NCBI GenBank assembly: GCA_013396655.1 | Contig: WBMV01006647.1 | Coordinates: 1,224,884 to 1,288,883 of the forward strand | Direction of reading: 5' to 3' | Length of the DNA: 64,000 nucleotides | Source of the DNA: Campylorhamphus procurvoides | Lineage: Eukaryota > Chordata > Aves > Passeriformes > Dendrocolaptidae | In this document: piece after piece, positions 51,920-63,755 of the stretch | Position numbering within the stretch: position 1 is the stretch's first letter | How the letters are laid out: every line of letters starts with the position of its first letter | Translations under genes and position numbers: made by a program | Notes under the pieces: model-generated | Told to the model about the DNA's origin: nothing | Seen by the model: only the letters and a program-made list of their open reading frames with translations | Databases searched by the model: none

Positions 51920-54639
51920 TTTGTTCAGTGCTATCTAATGAACAGTGTTTTGTTAGTACCCATTTCTCATAAAAGGCTCATATTTGTGCTGATACCCAAA
52001 CCTCAAGTCTGTGTTATTGTAATACTGCACCTGGCAGACAAAGAGCACCCGTACCTCTTTCCTGGACTGCCAGATCTTCACTCATAAACTAATTTTACTG
52101 TGGATGTAGTTGTTTTGCAGCAGAGAACTATGGTTGTTTCATTTGCAGAGCAGAAGAGTCCCTACTGCTGCTGCTGCGGGGGGTCATATCCTGCAGCAGT
52201 TCTCCTTTTCCAGGGAGCACTGGGTTACCTGTGCTGCTGTGCAAGTGGTGTCCTTGTCCATCTGTTCTTCATGCTGGCAGGGCTTTTGACGGACAGGGGG
52301 AACGTTCCAGTACAGCTCAGGTGCTGTTTTAAACTCGCTTTGTGCTGTAATCCTAGTGGATTGGAGAGTTCAGCCTCCATATCCATAGATACATAAATAT
52401 GCCCTGTGTGGTCTCCCAAGGGGAAGGCAAAATGTGTTTTTAGTTAAGTTGCATGGGAATTTAATTGAAAGATTTAGGGCAACGCCATAAAAGAGTAAAT
52501 CATGGCTGCATGACACAAAGAAGATTTATAAAGCCAAATAAAAATACTTTAGCACCTTCACTATTATAATTTGCTAGATATAAGTGGAAACCTGTATTAG
52601 TCATTTTGTCGGCTGGTAATTAAAAAAAAAAGTACAGGTGTCTATATTGTGCTGATTTTTAGTCCTTTGGAGTGAAATAATGGGGAAGACAGTAGCAAAG
52701 GGCAGAGCATTCTCCAGGCGTGTCACAGTTCTGAACCTGCAGGAATGCTCAGCTTCCTTCCCAGGAAAATTTGTGCTAGTTAAGCACATACTTAAATAAT
52801 TTCACACAAGTAGTTACTCAGAAGGACTGTGAACTGATGCAGATGATGCACGAGCTTAGTGTTAGACTGCAGCTTGTGTGATGGTGGCCCTGAAATTTGG
52901 CCAGTCTCCAAGACAGTGGGGCAACTGTGGAAGAAGGTCATTTGTCCCACAGCAAAATACTCAGGGGCATTTTAGAGTGGAGAGCTAAGACAATGTGCCC
53001 TTCAGTGCAGGTTTAGTGAGGATTCACACATTGTATTTATTGAAGAGGACTGTATATATTAAATGCTGTAGTATTGATAGGTCTCGATAAGGGTACCATA
53101 ATAGTGGCTGAATTGTAGGGGGTTTTGTGAGATGGTAAGTTAATGATGTAGCTGTTAATTTGAATTTAGCAGACGTTTTAAATATAGGTTTCTCTTACAG
53201 AGACAAAAGTTGCAATTTAAAGCTCTTTGGTGGTCTAAAAACAGCTTAATTCTCTAGTAGCATGGTAATAAGTACTAATCCAGCTTATACAGTGATTGTA
53301 GTATGTCATGTTTGTGAAAGATTGCCTAACTCTGCTTTCTCTGGGTTTTATGTTAATTTTTTTAAATTAAACATAAAACCTTATAACATCTTTATGCTGA
53401 GATAAACTGTTCAATTTAACTTGTGCTCAAGCAGCAGCTGTCAGGAATTATCATGTTTCGAGCGTTCTTGCCATCACCTTGTGTCTCTACCTCCCGGATA
53501 CACTCCGTGGGATGATAAAGCTCACCTTGTTAGGATTTATTACTTAAATAATAACCCGAGGTAAAATGAAAGTTGATGTCACACAGAATGACAACTGACA
53601 TATATTTATGTCGCACGTTCCATTATAATAAACTTTCCTTTCTTCTCCTTGTAATAGGTGTTAAATGGAAATACACTCCAGCATATCCTCCAGTGCCCTG
53701 CGTGAGTCCATTAGCCACGTACACGGCTGCTCTGTGGGCATGTTCACAGGGACTCGCGCTGTCAGGTGTTATTTAAGCTTATAAACCCAGAGAAATTGGT
53801 TAGTGCTGGTAGTTAACAGCTTTTATGCCAGTAAAGAAGCAAGTGTAAGAGCATCTCGTAGTTGGGATAAATTCTGGAAGTGCCGTGAAGTAACGCAAGC
53901 GAATCAAGGAGGCTGATTTCTAATAAATGGGTTTAATTTTTTTTTCCCCTTGTTGTAAGAACATAAGCAGTGTTGTTTCAGGCTCTAAATCTGAATTTGC
54001 TTGTGATCACAACAGTTTTTTCTTGACACCAGTTTATTGTGCTGAGCTGGGCAGTGATAAGTGATCTGGTTGTTACTTGAGTCTTATCACTTTCTATTTA
54101 CAGTGAAGAAAATTTAGGTCTCCTTCTTGCAAGCTTTCCAAGTTTTCAGCCCCTCTTGCCATACTAGGAGCCAGCCTCCAGCACACTCAAATGATGCTAT
54201 TGCATTCCTCCAATTTGCCTTAGCCAGTTCTGCAAACGCTGTTTTCCTTTCCTGTGGCGATAACCACCTTTCTTTCATATTCTTTTCTTAATTATCCCAT
54301 TGTCGACCTGAGTAAGTTCAGATATTTAAGAACTATATGGTTTTGTCCAAGCTTAAATCTTGGTTCTCTTCTCTTATTGTGCTCCCTGTTGCCCTTTTCT
54401 GCCCAGTCAGCACATAAGCCTTGGCACCTCCAAGGCTTTCACTTCCTACCCTTGCTCTGTGCTGCTTCCCATGTTGTCATTCCCAGGGCCATCTCTTTTT
54501 TCCCCTCTCTTCCTTCAAACTCAGACAAGTTCATCTATGCTATCCTGCATCAGTACAGTTTTCTTCCTAACTCGTCACAGAAAAGGATTTTCTGGAAAAT
54601 CAGTAAAGGAAAGGATAAACTCTAATGTGATGCAGAAAG

Positions 54640-54893
54640 AGAATCATACATTAGTTTGGGTTGGAAGGGACCTTAAAGACCATTCAGTTCCAATCTCCTG
54701 CCATGGGCAGGGACACCTTCCACTAGCCCAGGTTGCTCAGAGCCCTGTCCAACTTGGTCTTGGACACTTCCAGGGATGGGGCAGACACAGCTTCTCTGGG
54801 CAACCTGTGCCAGGGTCTGCCCACCCTCACAGGGAAGAATTCTTTCCAATCTAAGGTAAAGCCACCCTTTTTCAGTTTTACCCTTGTCCCATC
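54640..54893 (-). mobile_element. CR1 LINE 3' fragment upstream of GTDC1 exon 2
   Basis: It begins AGAATCATACATTAGTTTGG and runs through GGTTGGAAGGGACCTTAAAG, TGCCATGGGCAGGGACACC, TTCCAGGGATGGGGCAG and GGCAACCTGTGCCAGGG. It is a reverse-oriented CR1 about 1.7 kb before the exon and pairs in principle with the forward copy at 56900. Confidence 0.95.
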
Positions 54894-56619
54894 AGCAGCC
54901 CAGTTTTTTTCCAAGCAACCATTTCACTTTTCCAATTTTTGGGGTATGTTTTCTCCATTTTGCATTTTTCTTTGTCACTCAAGTGCTAAACTCACCGAAG
55001 TCTCTGAGCAGGGGTATTGCATCGCCCGCAGGAAGCTTTCCTGCCTCTGCTTTGAGCCTGGCACCCAGGTCATTACAAGGTCCAGAAGTCATTACTCATG
55101 GTGACAAATAAGTAATGAATTACATAAAACTATTTTTCCTCCTAGCATGGCTTGTAATAAAGCTGAGCTCATATCTTAATTGTCATTCTGTTTGACAGGC
55201 CCTCCAGAACCATCAAATATTTGATGAACAAGGCAATAACATTCATCTCTTACTTTCGTAAGCCTTTCAGATCAGCATTGACTCAGGTTGATGAAGATGG
55301 ATACAGGATCTGTTCTCTAGGAACTGTTTGTTCTGTAGATACAGATTATCTAAGAAGGGTGTAAGTTAACATAGGATATGATATATGTGAATGTTTGGGG
55401 AAGTTCATGAGTTTTGAGGTTGACAACCGGAATGAGAAGTTTATGATATTAGTGATGTTGGTTTGGCAGTGATCTTGAACACAAAATTCATGTAAAAAGA
55501 ACGGAATAAAAATAGGAAAAAAATAAAAAAATAGGTAATATTTTAAAAGAATAAGGCATTGCGTAAATCAATTCTGAATATGAACCACAAAAAAGGTGCA
55601 TAGCAAAAAAACCACCATTCAGAAAGAGGCCGTGTTGAAAAGTAGTTTATTAAAGCTTTATGTTCTATGTGCAATAAACACCTGATCTCAATTTATTATA
55701 TTTTTTTTAATTCCTTGTGATAAGAAACACAGAACACAAGTGTGTGTGGTTCTGTAGATCTCTGTAGGTTCAGGATTCAGTTGGCTTGGAAGCAGCACGA
55801 GCGAGGGGATGCTCACATGGTGAAATGCAGGGAAATTTGCCACTGGTTACAGTAGGGTCACGATTTCATATTACACATTTAAATACATTCATTTTCTGAT
55901 AGCCTGGGAAGTTAGACAAGGCTAAGAGAGCAGCTTGTTAGTGCTGTTTGTGCTGCCTTTATCTAACTGAAGGATGCATGCAGTGGTGTGGGCTGTGCAG
56001 TAGCAGGAGTGCTGCGGCAAGACTGGGGTGCAAGGGTAGAAACAACATTTCATTATAGAGGATACCTAATAAAAATGTGAAAGTAAAACAGAAAAAGGGT
56101 GGGGGGAAAAAGAAAAAAAAAAAAGGAAAGCAGACCATACTAGATAAGTGCACTGCATAAATCAAAAGGGTTTATGTCATAACATGAACATGTGCCATTC
56201 CTGCTCATATATTGAATTTCAGTAGTCGGTTGCATAAAGAAGTAAAGTGTAATGAAACTGGCAAGCAAAGTATTCCCTAGTCAGCCTTATCTTTGTTCCA
56301 TTTGTCCTTCAGATACAGCTTTTCTTGCCTTTTTCAATAAAATCCATCCAACCTTTTTTTTTTTTTTTTATTTTGCATCTCTCTGTAACCGAGCTGGGAA
56401 GACCAATGAGATTTGGAGCTTTTCTAGTTGGGTTCTTAGCAGCTGCTTTTTAAGAGATCAAAACTTCGAATGCTGCTACATGGTATTAAGGCTTAGCTAT
56501 TGATGTGTCCCTATAGGGGTTATGTTTTTCTTGGGGGGGTGGAAAGAAGGGGGAAGGGGAAGGGGTGACCCCTGTGAGCACACTCACTGATAGGAAACAC
56601 TGCTTTCCTTGTTTTCCAG

Positions 56620-56787
56620 GATCCTCTTTGCAAGCTCGGTGCTTAACCTGGCTGAACTCGCTGCCCTCCGCCCTGACCTTGGCAAATTGAAAAAGGTCCT
56701 CTACTTCCATGAGAACCAATTGGCATATCCTGTCCAGAAATGCAAGGAAAGGGATTTTCAGTATGGATACAACCAGGTTCTTTCATG
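56620..56787 (+). CDS. GTDC1: GTDC1 / QTMAN coding exon 2 (end of residue 61 to part of 117)
   Basis: The exon is 168 bases: one base completing Arg61, 55 full codons (residues 62-116) and two bases of a Cys codon. It lies between acceptor TTTTCCAG and donor GTAGGT. It continues the N-terminal lobe of the mannosyltransferase: a helix rich in Leu and Ala (LNLAELAALRPDL), then KVLYFHENQLAYP at about residues 86-98. The HENQ core of that segment is a conserved signature of this family and is likely part of the catalytic or sugar-nucleotide cleft (inference). The end of the exon reads DFQYGYNQVLS. Phase is 2 at both ends, so skipping removes exactly 56 residues without a frameshift. Intron retention would reach TAG directly after one Trp codon. 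The exon is flanked by inverted CR1 copies (54640-54893 and 56900-57173). Confidence 0.94.
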
Positions 56788-56899
56788 GTAGGTGTTGCTC
56801 GTGCCACTCCATGTTATTTAAGGTGTCCTATCTTACAGCATCATAACGCCACAGAGTCCTTCCTCATATAATATTTTTATTAATTACTTTATATTAATG

Positions 56900-57173
56900 T
56901 TTTACAAGGGCATGTAGTGACAGGACAAAGGGGAATGGTTCCAAACCGGAAGAGAGTGGATTTAAATTAGATATTAGGATGAAATTATCCCCTATGAGAG
57001 TGGGCACAGGTGGCCCAGAGAAGCTGTGGATGCCTCATCCATGGACGTTCAAAGTCAGGCTGGACAGGACATGGAGCAACCTGGTCTTGTAGAAGGTGTC
57101 CCTGCCTATGGCAGGGGGTTGGAACTGAATGGTGTTTAAGGTCCCTTCCAACCCAAAGCATTCTATAATTCTG
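56900..57173 (+). mobile_element. CR1 LINE 3' fragment just downstream of GTDC1 exon 2
   Basis: It reads GGCATGTAGTGACAGGACAA, ATTTAAATTAGATATTAGG, GGACATGGAGCAACCTGG, AAGGTGTCCCTGCC, GGGGGTTGGAACTGAATGG and AAGGTCCCTTCCAACCC, a forward CR1 3' end of about 270 bases. It begins only about 110 bases after the donor site of exon 2. Confidence 0.96.
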
Positions 57174-58175
57174 TAAATAATGACCCCGTAGCAGACTGAG
57201 GTAGCAGCAGAGCCCTGGAGAGAGGTTGATAAAAACACTGTGACAGAAACAATCTGCCCTAAAAAGTCATCTCAGTTCATTCTATAAAGTCCACCCATGC
57301 TACCATGGTGTGCCCATTTTTGGTGGGGATTTTGACCTGGGTCTTGGCTGTGAGTGATGCTTTATTTCATGGATGCTTCACAAAGCTGCAGCTACTCAGC
57401 TCTTGCTTGGCCATAGCTTTTACTGCATCCAGCTGAAATTACAGAGAGGGTTTTAGGGAAATAAACAGAAATTAAAATGTACTGCGGCACTTTTCATGTG
57501 AAGAGAGGGCAGTAAACATACCAGATAAATCCTTATATTTCTTTCATCTAGTATTCAGAAATTGTGCAGTGCTAAAATACCCAGACGTTTTAAAGGCTGC
57601 GGTCCTTTATTGTTGCTAAAAACAAATGTATTTCTCGAATCTGAGTTAATGAAAGAAGTTAATAACAGCACCACTGAAAAGCTTTGTGGTTAGGCACTGC
57701 ACAGACCTAAGTGAAACAGCAAAACTCACTTGTTTTAAACTGAAATAAATTCATTTCCATGATCTTTCTCACCTCTCTGTTGGTAGGAGAATTATTAAGA
57801 ATAGGGATTGAGCATTTTAAGTTAAAGTTAAGCCTTTGCATCTTTATAATCTAAACCAGTTGATGTTGAAATTTCTCAAATAATGATCTGTGTGTGCTCT
57901 GGCCATTCTGCAGCTGCTTCTGCCACAGTGTTTGCAACGTTTCACTTACTGAGCTGTAAAGATGGGGAAGATCTTTTGAAAACAGTAGCAGCCATTTTCA
58001 GATGTTCTAACAAAAAGAAGTGTTTTATGGCTCCAGGCAAAGAATTTTCTTTTGTATATATGTTTTGCTTTATTATGGTAGTTACTTTTCATGCATCTGT
58101 TGTAAAGTGACAAATATTTATCCTCAAAATATGCATTTTTTAGGTATCTTATTAGGAAAAAAAAGACAGTAACAG

Positions 58176-58347
58176 ATCATGGAATCAAAGAGTCATTGAA
58201 TGGGTTGGAAGGGACCCTCAAGCTCATCTTGTTTCACCCTGCCTGCCATGGGCAGGGACACCTTCCACTGGACCAGGTTGTTCCAAGCCCTGTCCAACCT
58301 GAACTTGAACACTTCCAGGGATGGGGCAGTAGATGCTCCTCCATTCT
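58176..58347 (-). mobile_element. CR1 LINE 3' fragment
   Basis: It reads GGGTTGGAAGGGACCCTC, TGCCATGGGCAGGGACACC, TTCCACTGGACCAGGTTG and CACTTCCAGGGATGGGGC, the reverse complement of a CR1 3' end. The right boundary is approximate. Confidence 0.94.
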
Positions 58348-58589
58348 GTCTCCTGCAGCCTCCAATAGCTTCTCTATGAAATTATATAATATTCATCTCC
58401 CATTGCTGCAGAAACCCCAATTTAAGAGCAGATAGAAGCCATCTCCTCTGTGGTGTTCCTCAGTGGTCTTCTGCAAAGAGATGCCATCTTACCATCTTCC
58501 ATATCTGGTAGAAAGGAAAAATGTATCTTTCCAGTATGTGCAGAGGTTTTGGAGACATTTAAAATTACAAGACTTTGAATCTTCAGTTT

Positions 58590-58608
58590 GGTGATCATTA
58601 AGATCACC
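58590..58608. other. Small perfect hairpin
   Basis: GGTGATC (58590-58596) and GATCACC (58602-58608) form a 7-base-pair stem around the loop ATTAA. It sits in the intron and is not followed by a T run that would suggest a polymerase III terminator. Confidence 0.6.
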
Positions 58609-60039
58609 AGGCTTTGGATCATGAAGAAAGAGAATTCTTTTTTTTTTTTTTGTCCCTCATGTTTCTAGAGAGTTAGTCTTTCTAATTTTCCACTGATTTG
58701 CAGAACCTGCAGGGAAAAGTTAGGGCTGATCAGACTTCGTGCACAAGAGAAGCTGAGATGATGGTGTTGTAGCCTTTGGTATGTGTCAGAGAGCAGCAAA
58801 GAAATGTGCCAGGCTCCTGTACTGCCTCCTGTCATCTGTAAATCAGTGCAGAAAAGATGACTTTCATACAAATCTGAGGCCACTAACAGGTTAAAAACCA
58901 TAGGTGGGGAAGAGGGTGGGATGCCAGAAAGCATTTCAGCTCCCACAGCCTGCTTGAAAAGGATTATTTCTCTCTCTACTGTTGGGGTTTTTTTGCTTTT
59001 CCTACTGACTCCTGCTGCTTTGGTGAGCAGTGTCAGTTCTCTTTCTTGACCAGACAGCAGAGAGATGCAGTGAGGATGAATGACAGCCTCTCACCTCAAA
59101 TATACTTTTCACCAGCCTAGTGACTTATGAACACATGTCCTCAATGTATCTTATGACCCATAGGTCTGTATTACAATATATAACATATTGAGAAAACCAA
59201 CTGGCCATAAAGCATTTCTTACCTCTGTTAGTGCTATGTGTGTGTTGGTGTAGCACTGCCAGCATAAACTTCCAGATACTTTGGGCTTTTTGTAGCTTCT
59301 TGTTTTCTCCAGACTGACTCTAAATGAAGAAATAAGACCTACATTTTCATTCAGCTGCCTCTTAAAATTATTGATCTGGTTGATTTTAAGATACAGCAGT
59401 CAAAACAAAATATTACATTAATATGCCATTTTTTATGTTTTTTGTGGGGGTATTTTATGCTATGCATTTTAAGTTTTTTATATAGATGGTGAATATACTT
59501 TTAAGCAGGATTATATCCACATAGGTTAAAATAACATTCTATTTCTCTAGTATCCTGCTACCTGGCACACATGGGCAGTTGAAGGTAGGTTAAACGAAGG
59601 TAAGTTGTCCTTCAGTACAAAGGAATATTTCTAAGGAGTTTTCATTTTCTTCCAAGTTTAATTCTACAGAAGTTGCATTACAAAGGACCTTACCTATTCA
59701 TGCTGCTTTTAAGAGATACAACAGTAATACTGGTTTTCCTGTTTTATGAATAAAAATCCACTGCTAGAATACGGTGTTCTTTACATTAATAATAGTAATT
59801 TATTATTAGTTTGAAAAGGTGAAGCATTTTTTCAAAGGGTGAATAGACAGGAATCAAGACATTTCTGATTAAGGTACATATGTTACTCCTAATTCACATG
59901 GAAAGGCTGTTTTTTATTAGCATCCACTTGCACCTTTTGCTTGTTTATGAGAATATATATCCTATTTTCACTGCACATAAAATAATTCTGTTCCTTTTGT
60001 GGCAGCAGTATATTCATTAATCTTCACCACTTTTTACAG

Positions 60040-60213
60040 TTTGGTTGCTGATGTTGTGGTGTTCAACTCTGCTTTTAATATGGAATCATTTCTTATATCC
60101 ATTGGAAAATTTATGAAGCTGATTCCTGACCACAGACCTAAGGATTTGGAAAAAATAATCAGACCGAAGTGCCAAGTTCTTTATTTTCCAGTCAGGTTTC
60201 CTGATGTGAGCAG
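60040..60213 (+). CDS. GTDC1: GTDC1 / QTMAN coding exon 3 (end of residue 117 to part of 175)
   Basis: The exon is 174 bases: one base completing Cys117, 57 full codons (residues 118-174) and two bases of an Arg codon. Donor is GTCAGT at 60214. It begins [18 protein letters not shown], the strand and helix that follow the HENQ region in this family; the D-V-V-x-F-N-S pattern is typical of the N-lobe of GT-B glycosyltransferases of the GT4 kind. It continues through [16 protein letters not shown] and ends in [15 protein letters not shown]. The three exons together code for about 174 residues, well under half of the roughly 450-residue family length as I remember it, so the C-terminal glycosyltransferase group 1 domain is encoded to the right of the window. 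Retention of the following intron would add 23 foreign residues before a stop at about 60281. Confidence 0.93.
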
Positions 60214-60430
60214 GTCAGTACATTTTCCACGTCATAAATTGCCTCCAGCCTGTCAAAAGTCTGTATTTATGGTGACGTTCTAACTAATCAGCTAAAGCAT
60301 CATTAATGAAAGAGTTTGATAATATGCAAAACCCCTAATTGATAAATGTATTTCAATAATCAGAGGCTATTCAGGCAGCCAAGCCTGTCCTCAGTGCCTG
60401 TCGTGCAAACTTGCATCGTTCAGGATGAGT

Positions 60431-60470
60431 GATTTCCCACTTGTTTTAGTGATTTCCCACTTGTTTTAGT
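60431..60470 (+). repeat. Perfect tandem duplication, 20-base unit
   Basis: Two identical 20-base units, each starting GATTTCCCAC and ending TTTTAGT, lie at 60431-60450 and 60451-60470. The identity suggests a recent event or an assembly artefact. It is about 220 bases past the donor site of exon 3. Confidence 0.93.
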
Positions 60471-63400
60471 CTTTAAGGAGTTGCTGCTCCTCGGCTCTGT
60501 ATGTATTTGTGCAGGGGAGGTCAAGGAGGAGAGAGGAATTCTGGAGAACAGTAAAAATGATAAGCCCGTAGCCAAGGAGCGATATTTCCCTCGGTGTGTT
60601 GTGGTGGGATTTTATTCCCTCCTCCCTCCCCTGCCTCATTTATGGCTTTCCAGGTAGGCAGAAAGCATTCCTGTGGCGGGGAGCAGACTTGCAGATGTTG
60701 GCATTAGCTGCAGCCAGAGTTGCTCTTCACTCCTCCTCGGTTGCTCTGAAGGACGTTTTTTATTACCCTCGTTTCAGAGCCCGTCTTGAAATTAGCGGTG
60801 GGTTATGTGGCTCAAAGGGAACATTCTCTGGATCCTTTTCACTTTTGATTAAACCTGGCACAATTGTTTTTCCTCTTATAAGGGACTCTCCTCCCACCGA
60901 ACAGGAACTTTGCTTCAATGGGACCAGCACTAAATAGAGTGTGATTCTGCAATTTGATTATACTCTTACAACCAACACTGTGCTGGGTCCTTTTTCTTCC
61001 TGAAATAAAGATGGAAAGAGCTGTAATGACTTTGCAGGAGCCTGGCTTTTGATCTGATAGTAAGTTCTGGCCACATTTGAGATCTTTGTCCCTGACCAGC
61101 CTGTACTTAAGAGTTATTTCAAAGGCTAAATATACATTTGTGGTAGTTGGAAGGAGAGAAATTTTGAGTGCAGGAGCTGAGGTCATGCACTCACTGAGGT
61201 TCACACTGCAAGGTTTGAGTTTCAGGATCTTGGAAAGCTTTGTATTCTAAAATATCGATGCAAATAAGTTAGAAGTCAATGTCTAAAGTTAAATCTTTAA
61301 GCCTCTACTTTTGAGAAGTGGGTTAAAATCCTCCAGTATTCCTTATGGACTGGGCTGGCAAGTGAGGTCGGTACCTGTGTATTTTTGAGGATCTAATATT
61401 CCTTCTTAGAGACCAGACTTTTCAAGCGCAAGGGAATGCTGTGGGTGCTCAGCATATTTGATATCGAGCCAATTTCAGAGGGTCTCGTGGTTTTGGCATA
61501 CCTTAGGCAGTCATGTGGCCCAAGCCTAGTTTTGGAGATGAAGTTATGATAACCCTGCCTCATATATTAAATCAGCTCTTTTGGACTTGTCAGCCCTGGC
61601 AGATGGGGTCAGACGAGATCTGACAAATTAGGCTGAAGTCATACACACAGCGATCGTTTGTCCAAAGCAGAAGGTGATTAGGTGGGTAAAATCATTATCC
61701 TGCTACCCAAACTGCTGCAGTGGGGAGATCTCGCATCTTCCTGTGTGCTTTTCTAGTGTCCTGCTCTAAAATCACAAAGTAGGACACCTTTCCCACTTTT
61801 CTTATGGTCTCTGAACTTACATCAAAAGCCTCTTTTCAACAGGATGGACAAAATCAAGGTGTTCCTAAACAACTGTGTGAGTGTAAAACTTTCACAGCAG
61901 AGTCATTAGAAATACAGATTAATGTCAGTCCTATTATTTCTAATATTTATTGTATTCAACAGCTAATTCTAGATGTAAGATCTGAGGTGTTTAGACAAAG
62001 GCCAATGCCATCCCAGGGAAAAAAAAGGCAGGAGAAAGGGCTGCTTCTGCCTAACTCTGAAGTTCTTTGGGTTTTGACCTTCAGCTGCAGCCACTATTTA
62101 CTGTTTCTTTACTTGTTTTACATAAAGTTGAGTGCACCTGTGGCAATACAATGCTGTTTTGTTTATTTTTTTAAATTTAGATTGTGTTAGTATAGTGACT
62201 GAATGGAGATTGAGGAGAAAAAGGTTAAGAAAAATTGTGGCCAAGCTAAAATTTATAAAGCAAGCTCTTAGCCCAGAGTGTTTTTCAAGTTATTTTCAAA
62301 TGGTAATTTGCTTTATCCAAACCAAACTCATACAGTGTAAGTAAGTGATTATTTGCATGACTGACAATCATTTCAGTGCCTGCAGTCTTTTTGAAATGCA
62401 TAATTTTGCTGAGATGTTGGGAAAATATTTAAAAATTCTGAAGGCAAAATAACCAGGGTGGGTTTTTTCTTATTTTTTTTTATTATTATTCATTTTGACC
62501 TCTTTTATTTTGCGTGTGAATGTCTCAGGGTGTGTTTGTGTCTGAAACATAATCTACATTTGGATTTGGGAGGGAGAGGTGATCTAACAAATCATCCTCA
62601 CGCATGTGATGGTGAGCTTTTTAGATTATTTTAGATTAACATTGCAGTTGTAGGGCAAAATAAAATATATCTGACCCTTGATCAAAGCCAGTGTAATAAA
62701 GGATTGTGTCACAGGAGTTAATCCTGTAAAATATCTACCTTTTAATGTAATTACTGTAGGTGATGGGCACACAAACAGTACAAGCAGCCTACTAAATGAT
62801 GACTTAAGAGAGGAGGTGTAATGACGGATACCATAGGAAGTGCTTATGAATGCTCTTAGAGGTGCCACTCTACACTTGTAATGTGTATTTAAATGTTTCA
62901 GATGGACATCTAACCACTGTTTTTTCTATTTCTGAGAGGAAGTTATTGATGCTTTTTTATAAAGAATCTTCTTTTTAATAAATATTTGTCATAAGGACAC
63001 ATGTTGGTGTTCCCAGAGCAAACCACCAGACTGTGGTCCTTATCTGACAATGAGAAGAGATGAAAGGATTTCAGGATTTAGCAGAATAAGATATTTACTG
63101 ACTTAATCCTCCTGTTTTCTGGTTCTGACAACAACCAGATTCTATATTACATCCCATGGTGCCGCAGTTACTCTGTATATACTCACCCTATACAATTTCT
63201 GACTTGAATTCTTCCCTTTGCACATTCTGACGAAGTACATTATGTAGAAATAAATATCAAGGTATTTCTAAGCTTGGAGACAAAAAACCCTTCCAAGGTA
63301 AGGCTCTCCCTCCGCTGTGCATTGGTATTGCAAGGGTTGGAGACCAGTGGCTGATCTTCTGTGCCATATGTGCTGTGTGTCAGACTGGGCTTTTATAGCA

Positions 63401-63676
63401 CCATGAGTTAAACGCATCATAATTCACACTTATGTTGACAGGGCTTAATTTTTGTAAATATTCTTTCGTATCATAAATAAAATCCTTTTTTTTTAATTGT
63501 ACAGTCAGTAGAGTCTATTTTGATGTAATCTGTTTCCACTTTTGCACTGGAAAATGATGATCTAGGAAGAAAATTCACTTTTGACTGATGTTGCCTTTGG
63601 TGTTTGCTTCTCCATATGCCAGCAGAGCCCTCTGGAACACCTTTGCAAGGTCTTTGTTAGTGTTTGGGTATCCACT

Positions 63677-63755
63677 GTCACTGTCCATGGCAGGCAGTTG
63701 GAACTAGATAATCTTTAAGGTCCCTTCCAAGCCAAACCATTCTATGATTCTATGA
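63677..63755 (+). mobile_element. CR1 LINE 3' end
   Basis: It reads GTCCATGGCAGGCAGTTGG, AACTAGATAATCTTTAAGG and TCCCTTCCAAGCC, ending CATTCTATGATTCTATGA. It is the terminal 80 bases of a forward CR1 with the full 3' repeat (ATTCTATG twice). Confidence 0.94.

Larger units (their letters stand above)
25239..56619 (+). other. GTDC1: GTDC1 intron after coding exon 1 (31,381 bases)
   Basis: The intron runs from donor GTAACC to acceptor TTTTCCAG at 56612-56619 and is phase 2. Seven CR1 fragments are spread through it in both orientations. Other items are a CpG-rich block at 30655-31200, homeodomain-type and octamer-type motif pairs, a 23-base tandem duplication, and scattered A/T runs. Long stretches such as 25300-30300, 36400-37400, 38800-44000, 44400-49200 and 57-free parts of 52000-54600 show only AT-rich unique sequence in which I see no gene. 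Short open frames occur on both strands at the density expected by chance, and none has a recognisable domain. Confidence 0.85.
56788..60039 (+). other. GTDC1: GTDC1 intron after coding exon 2 (3,252 bases)
   Basis: The intron runs from GTAGGT to TTTTTACAG at 60031-60039 and is phase 2. It contains a + strand CR1 fragment only about 110 bases after the exon and a - strand CR1 fragment at 58176. There is a small perfect hairpin at 58590-58608. Between 58650 and 60030 I see only unique AT-rich sequence with a T run at about 58638 and no gene. Confidence 0.88.

Noticed and set aside
54360..54854. Open frame of 164 codons on the + strand, the longest in the window
   Set aside because: Its second half is the reverse-oriented CR1 at 54640-54893; the first half has no recognisable protein similarity.
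61430..61500. GTGGGTGCTCAGCAT phrase resembling an old interspersed repeat
   Set aside because: I could not place it in a known family, and the flanks gave no further match.
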